Shown: in pieces, positions 35,344 to 63,902 of the stretch
How the letters are laid out: every line of letters starts with the position of its first letter
Position numbering within the stretch: the stretch's first letter is position 1
Position numbers and translations under genes: made by a program
Assembly (NCBI RefSeq): GCF_037975245.1
Contig: NC_092570.1
Coordinates: 4,310,001-4,374,000 of the forward strand
Direction of reading: 5' to 3'
From: Apostichopus japonicus
Lineage: Eukaryota; Echinodermata; Holothuroidea; Aspidochirotida; Stichopodidae
Length of the DNA: 64,000 bases
Notes under the pieces: generated by a model
The model's database searches: none
Told to the model about the DNA's origin: nothing
The model's input: the letters and a program-made list of their open reading frames with translations, nothing else

Positions 35344-36889
35344 TTTACAAATTTCGGTACTGGTAAAAGACTGTAACTAGTACTGTTCAATTTGTCACTA
35401 GAAAACTGTTATGCACACGTAGTATGCATTTGTGTAGCAATTTGCCTATTTTTGTATATACAGTTAAGCACTATGTGATACCAGATAAAGTATATGTCGT
35501 CACCCTGTAATAACAGGATTGAAGTGACAGGTAACAATAATACAAAGTTGCAGACAATAATTTAAATGAAGCAACATTTAATCTAACTCCCAGTCATCTG
35601 TCAAGCAACCTTTTTCTGTTGAATATTCATAACTAATCTCCTTGACAATGATGACATAAGCCCATAACCCCACAGCATCATCTCATCTGGCCAGTTGCAA
35701 AATTTTATTCCAACTAACACTTTCGAAACTTGTCTAGTTGTATTTAGGATTAATACATATGAAAATTTAAGAAAAGTATCTTGATGACTACATTTATAGT
35801 CCGAATCAAATGGGATAATATGTAAATTTACTAATGAATAGTACTGTGCTGTAAGAAATATTTATGTGAAAAGTGAGAAAGTGCCCTAGCTTCACCAATT
35901 ACAACCATGCATGCTTGGATTCATAGTGAATTTGGTGAAGTATCTTCAGTAATGGACCTAATTATTACGACAAAGTAGCAACCAAAACCAAGACGATGAG
36001 ATCTACAGTATCTAAAGGACTGTACACGTTGAGTGAAAATATGAAGACTGATGTAAATCTGGTATAATACAGCAAAATACTGTACACATTACACACCCAA
36101 AAGGCTACACAAGGACAGAGATGTGTAGCAGATTTTGCGTATGTACAGGTAGATTATAATACTAATTAATTATATATATACTGTAGTATCTCTAATGTAC
36201 TTTAGTTAGGAACAAAGTTCATAAACGTTATAAACTGCTGCATAAGATGTAAACAGTACTTAGCTCAGATTCTCTAATCAAGTTTTTAACATTTCAACCC
36301 TTAATATGCTGCAATAATTGTTCAGCAACACAATGTTGAAATGAAATCATTTGAAGAAGTTCAAAATATCTATCGGGTACAGTAGGATTAGCCTTGAAAA
36401 ACACTATCATAATCAGCATATTTACACTTACCAAGGAAATCAATATTGACAATTTCTGTGTTTTTATAGCAATGAAGCACATCATTTCACCTCACTGCAT
36501 TAAAAAGATAACTCTAACATAATGACTGTTACTTCAAAATTATGTTTTGTAGTACACTGTGAGATAACTGAAGATGACACAGTTTAAAAAATAAATCATT
36601 GAAAATTCAGAAATGCTCTGAAGCGCATTCTTTGTTGAACATAAAGTATTGATCTACTGGGAATTTGAAATTCTCAATGGCAAATGACTTACTGTTCAAA
36701 TTTTGTTTCACCTCTTCATGTATGGTGGATTTGAATTGGGAAACCCTGCGACTCAATTTAAGTTTGACAAATGTTGCCACCCTCTGTACTTACACTACAG
36801 ATACAACTGTAGTTTGAAGGCTGAAGCCTCCATGGTTTCATACAAGTAATGGCTATGACTCTGAAGCCTGACCTATAGCACACAGAGCA

Positions 36890-37285
36890 TTTAACCTAAG
36901 TTAGGCCTAACAGAGACCAAGCCTGGTTAAAGGCCTAACAGTAATATTAATAACTAACACTCAGTACAAACAGATGCCATATACAGTACAGCCTCTAGCC
37001 TAGACTAACTCGTTGCATGCAAAATATTGATTCAGGACTAACCTAGACATAGAGTTAATTGTTAGCGTAGCCTAGGCCAATAATATGATTAAGTAAATGA
37101 CTGATGCTACTGTGCAATGTACAAAAAGTGTAAATACAATCCCGTTCATTTAGCTCCAATACCACAGTTCTGCTGTATATAACTTAAGGGCGTAATACCT
37201 ACACTTTGTTAGGCTAGTACAAACCTAATAAATACAAGCCTAGCCTAGGCCCAATCAACGGTAACGACAACCTAGCCTAACGTTA
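36890..37285. repeat. Cluster of TAGGCCTA-like palindromic motifs
   Basis: Within about 400 bases the motifs TTAGGCCTAAC, CCTAGGCC and CCTAGCCTA recur more than ten times in both orientations. The same motif is scattered elsewhere (near 1730-1800, 7860 and 11600-11730). It is a compositional signature rather than a clean tandem array. Confidence 0.5.
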
Positions 37286-37710
37286 GCCCTAACTCATGCA
37301 ACGTTCTTTACAAACATGTACACTTCTAACGGTACAACTTTCATAACCCGAAATTCATTATTAGCAGGTACCAATGCGCATACTTTTTTAAACTGTCGAA
37401 ATTTTTTCACAAAGAATCCATCAATTCGAACAAAACGTGGACTGATGTCGATGAATAACCTGGGTTTTCAAATTTCGTGTTCACCTGGTGACGTCATACA
37501 TAAACAAAAATTTGAATGAAAATGCATATTCATTACTATACGGATGCTCATAATTATCTCTGTTTCAAATAAATTTATAGCACTATACACAGAGACTGGA
37601 AACCATAACACAAAAACAGTAGAGAGCGTTGATTGACCTTTTCCACTTGTAGAAAGCATGATGAATGTATGACTAGGGTACTTTGAAGAACTATATCTGC
37701 TTCCAATTCT

Positions 37711-37773
37711 TATATTATTATTATGATTATTATTATGATTAATATTATGATTATGATTATTATTATTATTATT
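37711..37773. repeat. ATT-type microsatellite, interrupted
   Basis: Runs of TTA/ATT with TTATGATTA interruptions. On the minus strand it reads as an Asn-rich ORF that is not a gene. Confidence 0.85.
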
Positions 37774-39181
37774 TGCTACATACTTTGCATTTTGAAAAAT
37801 GATTGAAGAAACCATTTGGTATGTATTCCCTTTTCCCCCTTAAATTCTATTGCAGAATATGTTACTAACTAACCTTTGCAGAATTGTTTGTGTGTGTGTG
37901 TGCGTATACTTGTCATGTGTGTGGGGGGGGGGGGGGTGGATTGGCATTCAAAATTATGTGATTTTATCGAACACCAGGTTCTTAATCTTAAACATTTTTA
38001 GATTTTAAACAAATGTTTGATTTTTCGTTCATTGGTTAAAAAATTTAAATTATTTGAAATTCATTACCAAATAAACTAAATTTTACAAAAGCAGATTTAA
38101 GGGGGGCATAGCCCATATTTAAAATTACGATTGTAGTCAAGCTTTGAGGCTGCAATGTTCCACACAGAATATACTGACGTTCACTATATATAAGTAAAAG
38201 GGAGTGCAAACTGCCAAGCTTGACTGTATAAATATCACACTGCAGAACAATGCCATTATAGAACAGAGCAAATATTAAAATAATACAGAAGCGTATAAGT
38301 GCCATGAAAGTAAAGATTAATAATTAAGTAAATAATAAGTAAAGAATAATCAGTCTGTCAGACTGTCATAGAAGACGTCTATACTAATGCACGTGTCTTC
38401 CCCTGTTTCTTACTTACAAAGAAATGTTGTTCATTCAAAATCGTAGATATCATAGGAAAAAAAAAAACCTTTATCTTTATTTCAAAATTTGCTGGTCTAG
38501 TTTCCCTTTCATTTTGCCTTTCTTCCCTTTCTTTTTTTTAATATATTTTTTATATATAATTAGGCCTAGTTATAATCATGAAAACTCTGTAAAGTATTCA
38601 ATTTTCATCGTACAAACTTAGGCATTCTCGTGTAAATAGTTAATATATTATTGCCGTATTAGAAATGTTAAATAAATAATGGTTATTGGTAATAAATTAA
38701 TCACTGCTATATATGGCACCAATGGGCTTTAGTAGTATAGTTGTATATGCCGTCACGTAAATGAAGTCTATCGATGATTCAGTAGCTCAGTAACACACGT
38801 GTACAAGAGTATTTTTTATGATGTTGCGTCGTTTTTCATAAAAATAAAAAAAATTGTTTAATAATAAACGGTTCGGCATTGGCAGGCTAAAAGTCTGCTG
38901 CTTGGTATACACAGCCATACAAGAGACTTTAGAGAGAAAAAAAAATAGTGAAAAAAAAAAATAATAATACAAATTTTTAAAAAAGAGGGAAATTTGAAGT
39001 CTTACAATAGTTTTGGAGATCGATACGTTGCTATCAAGTTCTACGTGAACCATTTTGTTCTTTGTCGCGATCATACCTGAACGATTTTTTTTTTTTTACA
39101 AATTCATTTCTATTACTTCTACGCTTTGTGACTTTCAAGCTGTGTAAATGATCCAGAGTCATTCTGTGAACAACTTTAAAA

Positions 39182-46031
<6,850 letters not shown>

Positions 46032-46039
46032 CATAACCA

Positions 46040-46045
46040 AATAAA
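46040..46045 (+). promoter_or_regulatory. Polyadenylation signal of FAM20-like copy A
   Basis: AATAAA lies eight bases after the TAA at 46029-46031, which would give a very short 3' UTR. No competing signal was seen before the SINE at 46152. Confidence 0.55.
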
Positions 46046-46151
46046 GTTCCATATACAGTCAATCCATGTAAAGAGATAAATGGACAGGTTTCTGAATGCA
46101 TACACTCTGCGCAGTAAATTCAATGCCTATATAATGATGGACTACTGCTAT

Positions 46152-46440
46152 GAGAGCGTGGTGGCCAATTGGTTAAGGCGTCGGACTCGTGATCCAATGA
46201 TTGCTGGTTCGATTCCTGCCTAGTTCTTTACGTTGTGTCCTTGGGCAAGATGCTTTATCTCACAAGGGTTAAATGGGTACATGTGAGGTAACTTGTCATT
46301 GGGCGCAGTATATATGACTGCTGCCGACTGAAGGGATTATCTCTGGGACGTTATCTTTGACCAGGGGTAATATAACGTATGTAAAGCGCTTTGAGGCTTA
46401 TCGCTGGTATAGAGCGCTATATAAGAGTAAATATTATTAT
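46152..46440 (+). mobile_element. Full-length tRNA-derived SINE
   Basis: The head contains an A box TGGCCAATTGG (46162-46172) and a perfect B box GGTTCGATTCC (46206-46216), spaced as in tRNA genes. The anticodon-loop equivalent reads CTCGTGA. The body holds 'tgtccttgggcaagatgctt' and 'tctgggacgtta', and the 3' end has GTAAAGCGCTTTGAG and AGAGCGCTATATAA followed by an ATT tail. This head-body-tail layout is typical of deuterostome tRNA SINEs with a LINE-derived 3' end. The head no longer folds as a functional tRNA. Confidence 0.88.
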
Positions 46441-48578
46441 GCATATAATTGGGCCAAAGGGCCCAAGTTCGAATTTCGATATGGGGAAGGCAAGAGATAA
46501 TTTATTTGTAATACATGCAAATGCAGTATCAATACAACTAATGAAAAGCAAAGAATTTTGTTTTTACCTGGCTCAATATAGCTTGCCTAAAATGCAAATT
46601 ACATATAAAGACTGGCATTTGTAAATGTACGCATGCGCCAAGTTTCTGCATGGTAACCCATACAAATCGTTTCGCGGCCAGAGGTATAGTTTGCATGAAG
46701 TTTACATCTTGACAAATATAGTCATCTGGATTGAAATATGATCAAAGAGATTTTTTTGGTCAAAGACCGATAGATTTGCACAGCCTGTTTGGCATTTGCA
46801 GTATCAATTTAGTGATATTACTCTTGAAAGTGACTTTTAACTGATCATTATGTAAATAGAACGAGTTGCCAGGTGCATTAACCCACTGATTAATCATCAT
46901 CTGTCAATACATAAGAACATATTCAGGTGTGAAGAGTCTACTGATACTATTATGATCAATCATGTTTTTAGCCAAAACCGACCATCAAGTACCAGAGTAC
47001 TGACGTCAAGCTGACGTCACGATTTAGCTAGAGAAAATGTTTGCCTTTCAAGGTTACTGTATTCCTCGGTTAAAATATGGCAATTGAGTTTAATATCTTT
47101 CGTTGTTGTTATAATATTTCAGGTATATCATAGCACAATTACAGTAATATTCATTCGCTGGAGCACAAAAAAAAGGCCTAAATTACATAACAGGCTAACA
47201 CATGCAAGCTACTTGTTTTGGTATATTTCCCGTCTGTATCATTATATTTATGCTTTGATGTTAAACAGCATAAATCAAAGTATACAGATGGCGTAACAAA
47301 AGGAGGATTGAATATGATTTGCAGTATTGTAGAAATTCTTGAGTTAAATGTTGATTTTACTCCGAGCAAGCAGTCGGAAGGGTTGGGGCTCAGTATGCGT
47401 AACTTGCTCTTCTTTTTGCACAAAATCTAATCGATCATGGCATGGAGATTTGCAGGTATACCATTATAGACCAAGCCATCGGCATTCATGCTGTGCGTAG
47501 AACATGTCAGTGAAACCTTCTATCTACGCTTTATTTAGGGAGGCTTGGAAAGTGACGAAAGTTGTATGGTTTGAATGTCTTTCAACTCTACTTAAATTTT
47601 TTCCCGTCATTTCTCCATAAAAAGGCATGAACATCTTAAGAAAAGGGAATTTTGTAACTACAAAATGGAGAACGGGTGGTACTTTTCGTTAGCAAAAAAG
47701 GGCAACCGTTGATATGTATAAAAAGGTGCAGTTTCGATGTTTTTCGCAACATTGGGAAAGAAGGGTTTGGGAATTGTATTCCCCGAGACTACGGCTCCGC
47801 CACCCCTGACATACAATCTGAATATGAAATAATAATCTCGAATTAGACAACTTTTTTTATTGTATTACTTTATTATTGTCTTAAATTATTGCTGTTTAAG
47901 TAAACTTAATTTCTTTTCATCCTATTTCGAGTCAATGTTTTCTTGATGTGATTTGTAAAATTTTGAAGCTCACATGCAGAAGCTCAGCAACTGCCGCTGG
48001 GGAGGAGGAAGGGGGGGGGGCAAGGTGTATTTGGCCTACCTGAAACAATAAGTCACAGTCATATATAATGTTCTATATTAAATATATTTTACGTATAACC
48101 GAAACAAAATCGAAAGTATATAAAAAATGTAACAAAAATCGGGAAAATTAACTGAATAAACACAATAAGAAATGATAAGAATGTTAGCACTTTTTTCCAT
48201 TTCTAAGCATCGACTTCTTAGCCCTCATTGAAAAATAATTTACTGACCCCTCCCACCCCCCCCCCCCAATCCATTTGGTTTATCTATTCTTTTTTTTCCG
48301 GTCGTCCGCAACTCCCACCGTTGTACATCTCGTCATGCTACCAAACAAAACATGTTATTTTTTATACTTTTTTATGAATACACCGTCTTCTCCTATTTGA
48401 TTTCCTCCTCCCCATGCCCCTCCCCTTTCCCCTCCCCTTACCCCTCCCCTTCCCAGTCTCAACGTCTCAAGTCTCAACGTTGTTAGACCGTGCATCTAGC
48501 TCAAGATGTAGGGAAAATAGTCTTAGTCGAAGGGCAATGGCAGGGGTAGATATTAGGGATACTGTTTATAAAAAAAAA
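46441..48578. other. Spacer between FAM20-like copies A and B, first part
   Basis: No exon was recognised. A solitary right end of a hAT-like repeat (CTACGGCTCCGCCACCCCTG) stands at about 47790-47810 without a visible left partner. C-rich simple sequence lies at about 48246-48268 and 48405-48455. Confidence 0.4.
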
Positions 48579-48752
48579 TCACCCAGGAAAGAACCTGGGC
48601 ACGAAAACCAAACTACCGAACGACTAAACCGCTCTCAACCCCAGTGCCCTTGCATCGAGACTGTGACTGAGTGATCATCGTCAGGTGTGTATCACGATTC
48701 CCATCGAAAGGAAACAGATACTACACATGATTTTAGCCAAAAGGCCGAGTAG
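48579..48752 (-). ncRNA. U2 snRNA-like unit 1 (snRNA-derived repeat)
   Basis: Read on the minus strand from about 48752, the unit begins CTCGGCCTTTTGGCTAAAAT and continues CATGTGTAGTATCTG. This matches the highly conserved 5' end of U2 snRNA, including the branch-site recognition element GTAGTA (48719-48724 on plus). The similarity ends after about 40 bases. The remainder is unrelated to U2 and finishes in a perfect hairpin (CCCAGG, loop TTCTTT, CCTGGG) followed by a run of T residues that could serve as a Pol III terminator. A genuine U2 gene is unlikely because the Sm site and 3' stem-loops are not recognisable. Confidence 0.65.
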
Positions 48753-48774
48753 ATATCCCTTTTATTATGAAAAG

Positions 48775-48948
48775 TCACCCAGGAAAGAACCTGGGCACGA
48801 AAACCAAACTACCGAACGACTGATCCGCTCTCAATCCCAGTCCCCTTGTATCGAGACTGTGACTGTGTGATCATCGTCGGGTGTGTATCACCATTCCACT
48901 CGAAAGGGAACAGATACTACACATGATCTAAGCCAAAAGGCCGAGTAG
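48775..48948 (-). ncRNA. U2 snRNA-like unit 2, interrupted by a MITE at its 5' end
   Basis: A second copy, 196 bases from the first in the same orientation. It starts CTACTCGGCCTTTTGGCTTA, keeps GTAGTA (plus 48915-48920) and ends in the same CCCAGG hairpin at about 48775-48795. The two copies agree at most positions. The hAT-like MITE at 48949 inserted at the start of this unit, duplicating CCGAGTA. Diverged copies of the hairpin end occur at about 50610-50645 and 56925-56955, so this is a multicopy repeat. Confidence 0.65.
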
Positions 48949-49239
48949 CAGGCGCGTAGCCAAGGGGGGCGAAGGGGGCAGCCACCCCCCCCCCCACCCT
49001 TGAGCATTTAAAAAAAATTAAATGTTTTTATGATATCGCTAGTATTTTCAAAAAAGAAAATGCTAAGATGCAACTTACAAGGCCTGGGAAGTGCCATTTC
49101 CAGCGATCTGGGAGGCATTAATAGCCAAAATTTTCTTGTACGCTTCGCGCCAACTCATGGTGGCGCTACGCTTATATAGTTTGCAATACCGAATCTACAG
49201 TTTCGCCCCTCCCTTGGCAAATTCCTGGCTACGCGCCTG
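48949..49239. mobile_element. hAT-like MITE, 291 bp, core-sharing family
   Basis: The ends are CAGGCGCGTAGCCAAGG and, inverted, CAGGCGCGTAGCCAGG. The flanks CCGAGTAG (48941-48948) and CCGAGTAC (49240-49247) agree at seven of eight bases. The core at about 49138-49181 matches that of the elements at 35008 and 49858, although the termini differ. Confidence 0.85.
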
Positions 49240-49857
49240 CCGAGTACATATTATGGATCTGTTATATCCCTGTCTAACATATATGTACTAAAAGGATTGA
49301 ACTTAAGAGAGAATTGGTGATATAGCATAGTAGAACAAAACCTTGTATAAGATACAAAAATGCCTGATAAATTTGGAGGTCTTTTGAACAGTCGACAACA
49401 TATCAAAACTAAATTTGTGTGAAAAGACATCTCTTGACCAAGGTATTAAAGACCCGCTGCCCATATGCTGTTTCAATGGACCATAATCTCATTATTTCAC
49501 TGTATCGCCGTATAATTATTCAAATGATCAGACGTGGCATAAAATCTATAGCGCCATCTATTTCGTTCGCACGGTTGTCAAACCTATAAATATAAAACAA
49601 ATGCTCAAAAAATGTGCATAAACATAAGGACATATATTGCATATGTGGCAATAACAGTGTCTAGTTCTGGAATCACCAAAGAAACTTCGATTCGAGGCTT
49701 CAATTATCTTTGTTTCCAAACGCAAACCTGTAGTTTTTCACAAGCTTTACCTTGTCTAAGTACCTAAATGTGAGATATACCGTACATGATACACAACCAG
49801 GTCACAAGACATCATCAGGGAGCTATGTAGAGGTATTATAGCTGATAAAATGAAGAT

Positions 49858-50254
49858 CAGTGGCGGATAGTCCGTACAGTCAGGGGCGGATGCCCCCCCC
49901 CCCCCCCTGAAGGACTCAAATGGACTGGTGGCGCCCTTTTGAGCTTTTTACCACTTTTTACTTATTCGCAATTATTGACTGTTTTATTGTGCTCTCATCT
50001 ACCTATTGACATTTGTCACAATTTGTTGGTGTAATTTTGTGACAAAATGCGCTAACGGCTATTTATTCCATGTTTATCTGCAAATTAGCAAGGCCCGGAA
50101 AGGGTCATTTCCAGAGATCTAGGGAGTATCTTTACTCAAAAAAAATCTGTACGCTCCGCGCCAACCTGTGGTGGCGCTCCGCTTAGATAGTGTCGGAAGC
50201 GCCCCTACAGACCATTCTCGCCCCCTCTGACCGATTCCCCTAGCTCCGCCACTA
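49858..50254. mobile_element. hAT-like MITE, 397 bp, core-sharing family
   Basis: The left end is CAGTGGCGGATAGTCC; the right end, inverted, is TAGTGGCGGAGCTAGG (terminal base changed). A perfect 8-bp duplication, ATGAAGAT, flanks it at 49850-49857 and 50255-50262. It is a close full-length relative of 35008-35343, with the core at about 50149-50190. Confidence 0.87.
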
Positions 50255-50262
50255 ATGAAGAT

Positions 50263-51047
50263 GTTTTGCCATTATACAAATAGCTGTTTACTGACAGAGA
50301 AACGCTTGTCTAGACACAAATTTGTAACACAATAAATTTTCCGGGAACTACACTACTGGCGTGCTTTATTCAATCGATCTTCTACGTTTTCACACTACAA
50401 TTGTACACTTTGAGTTACGCTCTTTAAATTTGCACAGGCGCAGAAAAACTTGCTATGGAAAACTTGATAATTTTAGGCTCTTTTATCAGACATTATTCAA
50501 CCATATTTGTGTGTAGACACAAACTCTCTATTGTGACGGCAACCATTACTGAAATGAGTGAATTTGGCATAAGCTAATTTACCGTTAAGTATGATGCCTA
50601 ATATGTAAAGAAAGTCACCCATGATAGAGCCACAGCACGAAAACTCCAATAATTTCATTCAATCCAATATTATTGTTCGATACAGGTAACAATATATATA
50701 TATATAGCCTATATATATATATATATAGCCTATATATAGCCTATATATATATATATATGCCTGAACACGAAACATAAAATAATTTGATCCACTTCCAATC
50801 ATATATGCCCCCCCCCCCTAAAATCGAAGCTGTATTGTATTTGTAACACCTGTGTGAAGAATTGATTCTCTTCCGTTGGCCGGTATAGTCATTTTATTTA
50901 CATATGTATATTCGTTGTGAAATCGTTGAAGATCAATGTCACCATGCATGTTAGGTTTTTTTTGGGTTTTAAATCGAATTGAAACAAACAAGTTCCACGT
51001 ACTTTGGTCTGCAGATTGATTCCAATTTTGAAGTTACTTGCAGCAAA
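50263..51047. other. Presumed upstream region of FAM20-like copy B
   Basis: No gene was seen. A TATATAGCC-type low-complexity stretch lies at about 50690-50758, and a C run at about 50810-50818. A diverged copy of the U2-like repeat end lies at about 50610-50645. The promoter was not identified. Confidence 0.4.
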
Positions 51048-60679
<9,632 letters not shown>

Positions 60680-60999
60680 CAAACATTGTGAAGGCTGAAA
60701 ACGAGAACAATATTTCATTGTCAAGGCAAATTTGACAACTTAAGTACGTGAAGTGCATTAACAATATTCCAGCTGTCTCAACGATCATGCTGTTACATCT
60801 CACTGGATCAATCTTGATGTATCATACAATGTATACTAATTATACCGGTCAGAAAAGTTGAAAAGTATAGCACCGGCCATCTGGCATCCAAAGCACCACC
60901 TCCATGTTTTTACGAAAAAATTCTCAAATGGAAGGGCCCACCACAATATACCATCTTATCCGCCACTCCCACCCCCTTCCCCCCCACACAGTAAAACTA

Positions 61000-61142
<143 letters not shown>

Positions 61143-61720
61143 TGCACTTATACCGCAGGGAAGGGTACTTGAATTGTACTCATTGCTTCCTCGTAGTCTG
61201 CCTAACACGATGTGGAAAGCTCTTGTATACGTCTAAATAAATAGCTGCAGTCTGTTATGTGTGTTGCTTCAAAGGCAATTCTCTTCAATCGGCGGCCTGC
61301 ATGTTCCAGCTGCCCACCTAATTCTATATAACTTAACCCCCGTGCACATTTTCACACTACCACACACACACAATCATTTTGTTTATTAAAATGAAAAGTG
61401 AAGTTCATATATACCTCTAGTTCGCTATGAAACTACCACTGATTTGTATAGCCCTAGTAGTGTTGTGACAAGGTATAATTAATAAATAAAGGTACTTCTT
61501 TGTAATGGAATAAATAACATGGCACAAAATGTGGCAACAGTAACACTGTATTAAGTTGTTATTGATTTTTCTTTTACAGTTTCGCAGGTTCCCAAGAATC
61601 AATAAAATAATTTATTAGTGTTTATTACTAGTCCACTATTCTAAAACGTAAAATATTTTAATACAAACCCGATAGAAAAAAAACCTGTTTCAGGTAGATA
61701 CGAGTTTGTTATGATAGACA

Positions 61721-62468
61721 GTGCAAAATAAACTACATTCAATATCGAAGTTGAAGACAATTTTAGGAGACTCAAGCTTTTTAGTTCCTGGAGTCGTGGT
61801 CGTTTTTACGTTTGTATATGTAGGTGGTTTATTAATTTTGTGGCATACATCCGCGACGAAAAATGAATATTTGTCAACAATTTTAGCAGGCAATGATAAA
61901 CTGAGTGAGTGAAATATTGTACATCGATCAGTAGAGAAAAGTGATGGCAGTGGGTTACTAAAGAGTGAATTCATTAAAAGATGACATCACATTTCTGGCT
62001 CCAATTTATCAATGTTGTCGGTAGGAATAAATTGATCAACTAACAATTTTTTTTTATCTCCCTCGGACGTGCCTTTTGAATGTACTTATGAAAAGATTGA
62101 AGAACGAAATGCTCTAGTTAACATACATTTGGTGAAAACCTAAAAGGTTGTCTTAGTTTGGAGTACTTATACCTATTTTCGAGAAACAATTGTAACAGCT
62201 GGTGAAATCTCTGGAACCTATGCAGTGATAAATCGTTGTCATGGTTTTGACAAATTTAGAGGGTGCTATTAAACTATGAGACTAAGGCTCAATATCTGTA
62301 TCGCTCAATTTCATGTCATTTCTAATTTATTTTTCAAACAATTTTCTGTTTCAATAGATTTCGGAATTTGACCTATCAGCATATTCTTGGTCTTACCAAG
62401 AAAAATAATAATACTCTGAGTGATTTGATTAAACGTTCTTTATTTCAGGATCCATTGGTTCCCATCAG
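61721..62468 (+). pseudogene. Truncated third FAM20-like copy (C)
   Basis: Three pieces remain. At about 61964-62020 lies the 3' part of exon 8: DDITFLAPIYQCC with the same split Arg codon and a donor GTAGGA. At 62358-62468 lies the 5' part of exon 9: RFRNLTYQHILGLTKKNNN, continuing to QDPLVPI, where it stops against a hAT-like element. Upstream, 61721-61912 encodes a hydrophobic anchor segment (FTFVYVGGLLIL) followed by polar residues, laid out like exon 1 of copies A and B; this part is only suggestive. Exons 2-7, including the catalytic Lys, Glu and DRHH, are absent, so the copy cannot encode a kinase. Exon 9 does not resume after the element. Confidence 0.75.
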
Positions 62469-62815
62469 CAGGGGCGGATCCAGGGGGGGCCCGGGCCCCC
62501 CTTTTTGAAAATCCTGATTTTTTTTTTTTTTTTTACCGCGTTCGAGGGAAAGGGCCCCATGCGTGATCAGTGGCGTAGCTACGGGGGGCCTGAAATTGCA
62601 GACATGAGATCCATATTTTCAGGCTAGGTACATGCTGCTAAGAATACTCGGGAAGTGCCGTTTCCGGCCATCTGGGGGTTTGTAAAGCCAAAAATTTTCT
62701 TGTACGCTCCGCGCCAACCGATGATGGGGCTCCGCTTAGATAGTCTTACGTTCAGGCGCGGCTGGACCAGTCAGACCCCCCCCCCCCCCCGTCACAAATC
62801 CTGCATCCGCCCCTG
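62469..62815. mobile_element. hAT-like element, mosaic, abutting FAM20-like copy C
   Basis: The left end CAGGGGCGGATCCAGG and the inverted right end CAGGGGCGGATGCAGG match at 15 of 16 bases. Flanking bases (ATCAG, ATATG) match poorly, so no clean target duplication is seen. Inside, at 62571, stands a second left-type end, CAGTGGCGTAGCTACGG, and at about 62701-62745 the hairpin core shared with 35008, 48949 and 49858. One element has probably inserted into or recombined with another. Confidence 0.65.
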
Positions 62816-63044
62816 ATATGTCATTGAATATTCCACAAAACAAATTTTTATGTCCACAAAACTGTCAAAACATGATTTTCACTACTGGTAGAGATATAAA
62901 ATATTGGGAATTCTGAATTTCCTGCAAACATGCGGCTGTGCCTGTTCAATACTCACTACTGTATCGCCTTAAAAAATGATGAGTGGAAATAGTTTCTCCA
63001 GGACCGTATCGTATCGTGGGTATCGAGTGCGTCTGATATACGAA

Positions 63045-63071
63045 CGTACGTAGTACGTACGTACGTACGTC
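63045..63071. repeat. (ACGT)n short microsatellite
   Basis: Self-complementary ACGT units, about six copies with one interruption. Confidence 0.8.
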
Positions 63072-63107
63072 TATGATGATATGCACTGTACTGTACTGAT
63101 AAAAACA

Positions 63108-63310
63108 TAGGTGAATTTCACTCCATGGGAGTGATCACTGAGCACATTCCGGTATAAGAGTGAATTTCCACTCCATTGGAGTAAATCTTAACTCCTAATA
63201 GAGTTATATTCACTCATATTAGGAGTGAGGGTTAACTCCAATAGAGTTAAATTTTACTCTTAATTTGAAGTGCGCCGAGTGATCACTCCAATGGAATGAA
63301 ATCCACTCAT
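63108..63310. mobile_element. Fold-back (palindromic) MITE
   Basis: The left end GTGAATTTCACTCC, followed by GGAGTGATCACT, and the inverted right end GTGGATTTCATTCC, followed by GGAGTGATCACT, pair over about 30 bases. The interior is also full of ACTCC/GGAGT and AGAGTTA/TAACTC pairs, so most of the 200 bases could fold on themselves. The target duplication and superfamily are not identified. Confidence 0.6.
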
Positions 63311-63739
63311 TTCTTTTTAGAGTGTTGCTAGATATATGAAGAAGAAATTTACATACCAATACATGTTATCGGTCATCGATTGGCACAAAAAGCCAGATTC
63401 TGATGACAGCTGCCTCAAGAAACCCAATAAATGGCCTAATAAGCACCGAGCCACCAATGTGGACCATTACCAAAACATCGATGCGTGTTAGTCTTCCACC
63501 CCCTTCCTCTAATGCTATTTAAGTCCACATGTGGGCATATCCTGCAAATCTACCGGTAGCCCACAGGGGTTTGAGTTGGGAGAAAGGCCTTGACAGCTTG
63601 AAACGACAAATGATGCCATCTTCCCTCAAGTTAAAAGTCTGGCTGAGTTGGCAAGGCCAGTCAGCATGAAAGAGAAAAAAACTTTTTTTGCATTTCTGTC
63701 ACCAAAGTTGCACATCTTTTTGGTTGCTATTTTGCCTCA

Positions 63740-63902
63740 CAGGTGCCATCTCCTGCGATCTGGGGGGTGCTGAAATCTCAAATTTTCTCTGTACGCTCCG
63801 CGCCAACCAAGGTGGCGCTCCGCTTAGATAGTAAACTCCGCCCCCCACAAGAAAGAACAGCCCCCCATGGCCCCCCACTCAAAAAATCCTAGCTACGCCA
63901 CT
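63740..63902. mobile_element. Partial hAT-like element with the shared core
   Basis: It begins with GTGCCATCTCCTGCGATCTG, carries the core at about 63790-63832 and ends with GCTACGCCACTG at 63902. The following bases TGCGTGTA resemble TGCGTGAT just before the left-type end at 62571, so 62571-63902 may be the two ends of one larger, rearranged element. This pairing is tentative. Confidence 0.55.

Larger units (their letters stand above)
33381..39181. other. Interval between the divergent ECT2 and FAM20-like genes
   Basis: ECT2 is transcribed leftward and the first FAM20-like gene rightward, so promoters for both and the 5' UTR exons of ECT2 should lie here. I cannot place them from the sequence. 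No further coding exon was recognised. The interval contains one hAT-like MITE, a TAGGCCTA-rich stretch and simple repeats. Confidence 0.5.

Noticed and set aside
46152-46225. Functional tRNA gene
   Set aside because: A and B boxes are good but the stems do not pair as a tRNA, and the sequence continues into a SINE body and tail.
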